Assembly: GCF_000224145.3 (NCBI RefSeq)
Contig: NW_004190341.2
Location: 1 to 64,000 of the forward strand
DNA: 64,000 nucleotides
Direction: 5' to 3'
Origin: Ciona intestinalis
Lineage: Eukaryota > Chordata > Ascidiacea > Phlebobranchia > Cionidae
The notes under the pieces were generated by a model. The model saw only the letters and a list, made by a program, of their open reading frames with translations, was not told the DNA's origin and did no database searches. The position numbers were made by a program, and so were the translations under genes. Shown in pieces: positions 61,971 to 64,000 of the stretch; the first letter of the stretch is position 1, and the number at the start of each line of letters is the position of its first letter.

Positions 61971-64000
61971 CTTGTCTATATGAGAAATAATCTGACTTTT
62001 TTATTCCACCTTGCAGATACAGTTTATAAATAACCCCCAAACAAGGATTTTAACTTTAAAAAAACGAGTAGTAGTTTTTTTCTTTTCTGTAACGACTAAC
62101 TTACAATTACATTACATCCGCAGTAACAGTTTATAAATAATCCCCTACACCGCTCAAAACATGGGGTTTAAACAACAAAACAGCATGTAATACCCGTTAA
62201 CACTATAACAACTATTCAGTTACCTTACGTTTATATTGCACATGGCAGGAACAGTTACATACAAGACCGAATACGGCTAACAACATTGGAACTGTGACTC
62301 ATTAATTTCAACAATTAGAATATTTATTTACACCCCAATAATACGGTTTCCGTTTTATAAGATTTCTATTCTAAGTACAGGTGACTAACAGGGTAATATG
62401 ACGTCATAATATAATTACAAGACAAACAGGTGATTGTTTATCGTGTTTTTTCATTATGACGTCACAAGACGCTACTACGACGTAAAACGACCACAAAGAA
62501 CGTTTTAAATTTGTCTTTTTAAGGACGTTTTTGACATTTTTTATGCAGAGTAAGAACGCTATACATAACAGCAAATAAATACTAAAGTAACACGGACACT
62601 ACGTTAATATTTATATCATTATCAATATTAATATATTTTAACAAAACTTACCAAACTACGTAACTAAATACCTTCAAAACATGCATGTGACGTCACAATA
62701 CCGACTTTGCGGTCACACAGCCTGTTATTATCTCCTTAGAGACCAAGTTTCAAACGTAAACCAAATTTAGGCGGGAAGATAAAAACTCAATTTTAGCGAA
62801 AATTGAATTGTTTTTACTGAGAATTTGTGAACGACGCGATTTATTCGACAGCGAAGTTATTTCTCCTCACGTCTCAAGCACTTACAAGTAATCGATATGT
62901 GAGGTCTTTATAAACATTCAAGTTAAGCAAAGAGTTCGCTATGTACGGTTGAACGAATGCCAAAGCGCTTCCACTTTGACAAAACTACCACACGTTTATT
63001 TTATAAGAAACCTATACCTTCAAAGACAGTACATGATATATAGCAAACATATATGCAAAATTTTAACATATTTTTTATATATTTAATTGATTACAATAAC
63101 AAAATTGGTATTTTAATAACTCACACACCGCCACAAATTTATTTTATACGAAATCTATACCCTCAAAAACAGTACATATATATATGATATATGATTGATA
63201 TATATAACTTATTTTCCTTCAATTACAATGGCCAGATTTGATTGCGAAGAGAATTCCAGGGAAACGACAGTGATTATAGCACGCTACTAAACAACCTATA
63301 CGTATTTTTCATACGAACACTACATTACATAACGTTTATTTACCCCTTTAGCTACAGTAACAAATAATATGCTTGGTTGAAATAGCGAAGAGATGGGAAT
63401 TAACAACAAAACAACAGTCGTTACAACATACTGAACCCTTTCAGTTATAAAATAACTTATTTTTTTTAGTTATTCAGTTAACACAGCAAATGGGAATACA
63501 AAACAACAGTCGTTATAACAGGCTAACAAAACGAAAGCGCATCGGTTAAAAAGCGTGGCTGCTAAACCAAATTTCCTAAAACTCGACACACATAAGCAGA
63601 ATATACGTGTCTTGCTAAAGGTCTCTTGCTTCAACAAACCAGTACAGACATAAACACGTTTATAGATAGGAACCTGTCATATATATATCCATACACGATT
63701 CTTCGAGACACGAAATGCAACCCTAGACGCTCTGATCGCCAGAAGGCATTATGACGTCACTATGTGCCGCCAAAACGCACAATTATTCGCCGCAACGTTT
63801 CGGTTTAAAACTAAAATTAAATTTTGTATTAGCAATTTAGAAATTTTCAATTAAAAATTATTTTTGATATATTTTGCAACGTTAAATTTTTATTAAAAAA
63901 TATTAAAAATACTAAAAATTTCGACACGTTTTTTACACTAGATCTGCAAAATTACACTATATATCTATACAGCTTTTAGTACGAAATATCATTACTTCCG

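Larger units (their letters stand above)
60183..64000. other. Right flank: no gene recognised
   Basis: AT-rich DNA with a foldback (60485-60615), degenerate TIR elements (about 60838-60870 and 61340-61510), the 48-bp array (61790-61970), scattered TGACGTCA motifs (62400-62700) and long A/T runs near the end. No ORF with recognisable homology or splice support was found. Confidence 0.6.

Overview
The window reads as a nuclear DNA scaffold from an invertebrate chordate, most likely a tunicate such as Ciona. The evidence is AT-rich, compact multi-exon genes whose proteins align nearly end to end with single vertebrate orthologues, small GT-AG introns packed with short foldback/MITE-like repeats, and no prokaryotic gene organisation. 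The species is inferred. There are two assembly gaps (6813-7259 and 7923-8047).

Six protein-coding genes were rebuilt exon by exon from splice sites and reading phase. From left to right they are: (1) a GluN1-type NMDA receptor subunit, minus strand, 5' half only, running off the left edge (1017-4805); (2) SH3BP5/Sab, a Rab11 GEF family protein, minus (6644-9432, interrupted by both gaps); (3) TBC1D13, a Rab GAP, plus (11295-17102, 11 exons, 398 aa, complete); (4) MRPS18B, mitochondrial ribosomal protein S18b, minus (18042-21232, 5 exons, 255 aa, complete); (5) a Kv2-superfamily potassium channel subunit closest to Kv5/KCNF1, minus (22135-28312, 11 exons, 548 aa); (6) a SynGAP/DAB2IP/RASAL2-class RasGAP, minus (31664 to 47185, 54876 or possibly 60182, about 20 exons, about 1290-1340 aa) with two or three candidate alternative first exons. 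The reading phases close exactly across all exons of genes 3-6, which is the main support for these models.

Functionally the window mixes excitable-cell and membrane-traffic genes: an NMDA receptor subunit, a synaptic-type RasGAP, a probable modulatory Kv subunit, and a head-to-head pair of Rab regulators (a Rab11 GEF and a TBC Rab GAP) sharing a 1.86-kb intergenic region. TBC1D13 and MRPS18B converge tail to tail.

The rest is introns and spacers crowded with repeats: at least 14 near-complete copies of an about 200-bp TIR element, a 98-bp element that is both dispersed and tandem, a second dispersed element, tRNA-derived SINEs, hAT-like non-autonomous elements, large foldbacks, and minisatellites in introns. 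The most unusual observations are a tandemly duplicated exon 3' end with its splice donor in the RasGAP gene, GACGTCA-type repeat motifs that are translated in exons of two genes, and a 131-bp satellite that appears to have grown from the inside of a MITE. I did not find an evident new enzymatic or defence system.
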